NCBI RefSeq assembly: GCF_041260155.1
Contig: NC_091941.1
Span: 19,229,747-19,293,746, forward strand
Source of the DNA: Ptychodera flava
Taxonomy: Eukaryota > Hemichordata > Enteropneusta > Ptychoderidae
Direction of reading: 5' to 3'
Length of the DNA stretch: 64,000 nucleotides
The notes beneath the pieces are model-generated. The model had not been told where the DNA came from, ran no database searches, and saw only the letters and a program-made list of their open reading frames with translations. Each line of letters opens with the position of its first letter. Within the stretch, counting starts at the first letter, position 1. Positions 61,649-64,000 of this stretch are shown piece by piece. The translations under genes and the position numbers were made by a program.

Positions 61649-63152
61649 TCACTCAACGTTTGTTATCACTACTCCGGGGTTCTCAAGCTTCAGAGCACCG
61701 TTATCCTGTCCATCCGGTGTCCGTACGGGGGCGGAAGTAAAATCGACATCACTGCCCGTCTTCTGGTCCCATTTCTGTAGAATGTCGCCGATCATGTTGA
61801 TAACCAACGCCAAGTAGGCCAGCCCAACAATGATCCAGACGTACCCAACGACCTTGTACAGTGAAGGATAGCTTATGTCTTCGTTGTTAGCTGAGAATTA
61901 ACAGAAGTAGAAGTTAATGATCTTTTAATGTGATTTTGAAGGCATATCGGTAAAGTTTCCCCGAGCAAATATTGTTCCACCTGATGAAATAAAATTCATG
62001 AGCAACCCAGGTTATTATCCATGAAATTGTTCTGCGAAGAACTGCAACAAGAGAAAGAATGCAACTCACTTTCTCGACGGTGTTTACATTTTCAGATTCA
62101 TTCAAATCAACTTTCTTCAGATTCGAATTCTGTTGGGCGATGACCTCTCGTGAAAGAGATGCATCATTATTACACCTGTAATTTTTTTTATTGCAAGATT
62201 TCAATGAAGCCAAAACCAGCTTTTGCGTTATAGAGACTCGCATAAATGCAACTGTCATATATGAAAAAAGGCCTGTTGGTGTCTTCTGCGTGCCTATAAC
62301 TCATCCACATCAGTTCACAAGTTTAATTTGATCAAATATTCCAACTCGCACGGCACTTTTTTAAAAGCAGATGTTGGACATTCGTCTTTTGCACACGTAG
62401 AAGTAGCTTATGAATATTTTTATGGTGACAAATTTTACAGACTTTTATCATTCTGTACAATGTCCGTTATTACTTCAATGAATGATTCAGGGTTTTTTTA
62501 CTTCTTAAATGTCTTATGTCGATTTCACGGTAACATCATCGTCTTCAAGAAGTTGAAGTCTCTTATCAGATCTTCTTTTTCTAATACCTGTTATATACCT
62601 TACGAGTAATTCTAAGCCTTTGAAAATCATGTCTTTTTGTTAGATTGCAGTTGATTTTTGTAACTTTTCTTATTGATATCAATAAAATTAGAGTAGAAAA
62701 TTATGCTTCTGTGCGTTCATCACTTATTCATGTACTCCTTTTTTGACTCGAGGAGTTAATAAGTTCTTGGGAAAACTTAGAGATGTACGTTTCATCATTG
62801 GACTTACCCATAACGAAATCTCCGAATCCTATCGTCAGCAAGGTAACAAAGCAGTAATACCAAGACTCGGGATATGTCCAACCTTCCACGGTTGAGATTA
62901 CTATGCTTGGTAGCGTTATGAACACAATCGTTCCAAACAAAACCACCCCCGACAAGAAAACCAGTCGGGCTAGCCTGGGATACCTTGCAAAGCACTTCGA
63001 CTCTGTGACGAATTTTTCAAAACGCCTAGCGCGATTGCCAAGTCGATCGCCGATGGCCTTCAAGACCAGACCACAGAGTGGAATGCCGACGAAAGCGTAG
63101 AAAACACAGAAAGTACGCCCGGCACGTGTGGACGGAGTGATGTTGCCGTAAC
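61649..63152 (-). CDS. Two-pore domain potassium channel C, TREK/TRAAK-like, last two exons (5' part outside window)
   Basis: Exons 63152-62808 and 61890-61649 join GT-AG in phase 1. The first begins inside the first glycine codon of the pore 1 filter (G-YGNITPST), then M2 (TFCVFYAFVGIPLCGLVL, then GDRLG), a short loop, M3, EGWTYPESWYY, and pore 2 TIGFGDFVM. The second encodes M4 (GYVWIIVGLAYLALVINMIG) and a tail of about 48 residues ending in a TGA at 61651-61649. The IPLxGxxLxxxGDRLG and WIIVGLAYLALVINMIGD patterns resemble TREK/TRAAK (KCNK2/4/10), mechano- and lipid-sensitive leak channels in vertebrates. The function here is inferred from family only. M1, the cap and the pore 1 helix must lie upstream of 63153, probably beyond 64000. 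The intron contains MITE copy 63245-63595. A TALK-type assignment is possible but fits less well. Confidence 0.9.
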
Positions 63153-63244
63153 CTACAGAAGATATCAACCGGTTACACAAACGTGGCATCATACTCAATG
63201 AATGTGCACGTGTTATGATTAAAGTAATTAGAGTTCGGCATATT

Positions 63245-63595
63245 TTAAGGTAGTTTGCGTCTTAAACTTAAAGCCTTAAACTTCTGTTCAAACTGTCCTT
63301 AAGGAATCTTTCAACCATTCTCTTTCAAAATCAAGAATAAAAATCGGGGGTCACAATGCAAATTTTGGTGATAGAGAAACAAATAACCCAAGATTTACCG
63401 ATATTTGAAATTCAAAATGGCCGCCATCCCTGTGTTAAGTCTATGAAGAAAAATAAATTTTCGAATTTCGAAAAACTAAGTTGGTAAAAAGTTTTTTTAC
63501 ACCAAGAGCTTTAAAATGAACCCCCACAAGTGGTAGATCAGAAAAGAATTGTAAAAGTTTGGAAGTCCGAATATCTGTCCCCGAGGCGCGTTCTA
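63245..63595 (+). mobile_element. MITE family 1, copy 8, in K2P-C intron
   Basis: TTAAGGTAGTTTGCGTCTTA at the left; CCCCGAGGCGCGTTCTA at the right. Core AAAATGGCCGCCATCC intact. Lies upstream of the first visible K2P-C exon, so within its intron. Confidence 0.85.
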
Positions 63596-64000
63596 AACCG
63601 TACATAAGCGACGATCTGTTTCAATCACACAGAACAGTATGGTTATGATTATTTATAATTAATTTGAGACAACGAGAAAACCATCTGCCATGACAAACAA
63701 ACAATAGGGTTAAATTCTGAGAAGGGAAGACATATGACGTATGCGTTTGTAATGGACATAGAATAATTTATTGTTATGTAAAATGCATCGCAATAGGTTC
63801 TTTAGAAAAGACATAGCGTTAATTGAGAATTATATGACTACTCTGTGACCCCCGCTATCTTTGCCTGGCATCTCGCACTGTCCCGTTGAATATCAATTAT
63901 GAAAATGCTGCATATTGGATTAAATTTTCATTCACCTCACCCTCAAATTTCAGGAGTTATCAAAACATAGCTCGTGCATATTTCAGTTCTCGTGACAGAA
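63596..64000. other. Probable K2P-C intron, no exon seen
   Basis: The missing M1/cap exon was searched for on the minus strand and not found, so it probably lies beyond 64000. Confidence 0.45.

Overview
The window looks like nuclear DNA from an invertebrate animal. Genes are split by GT-AG introns, two gene families are animal-type (two-pore potassium channels and WDR74), and the rest is AT-rich DNA full of microsatellites, foldback elements and MITEs. The mix of families and repeat styles suggests an invertebrate deuterostome such as a hemichordate or lancelet. That placement is a guess; the sequence does not prove it.

Layout. Positions 1-15.9 kb hold no gene I can support: microsatellites, foldback hairpins and MITEs. 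A single-exon orphan gene (351 aa, minus strand) lies at 15940-16995; it is very basic and carries repeated RRxS-type kinase motifs. Positions 17-31.5 kb are again gene-poor and include a 755-bp near-perfect palindrome (24704-25458) and a 917-bp C-rich inverted-repeat element (21417-22333). From 31.5 to 41.4 kb two plus-strand K2P potassium channel genes lie head to tail. K2P-A has 2 exons and 337 aa. K2P-B has 6 exons and 890 aa, with about 580 residues between M2 and M3 that include nine 26-residue tandem repeats. Tail to tail with K2P-B, on the minus strand (42195-55916), is a complete nine-exon WDR74/NSA1 ribosome-biogenesis gene (377 aa). Its introns hold a broken LINE, satellites and a pogo-like inverted-repeat element, and its first intron is GC-AG. 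At the right edge (61649-63152, minus) are the last two exons of a third K2P gene of TREK/TRAAK type; its 5' exons lie beyond the window.

The three K2P genes would act as background (leak) K+ channels of the plasma membrane, assembled as dimers. All three have an intron at the same place and phase, inside the first glycine codon of the first pore filter, which supports common descent and the gene models. K2P-A and K2P-B also share a C-terminal CPxC motif, so they are probably local duplicates that then diverged strongly. WDR74 is an unrelated housekeeping gene lying between them and the third channel.

I joined exons by hand from splice sites, reading phase and family similarity. No alignment or transcript search was run.
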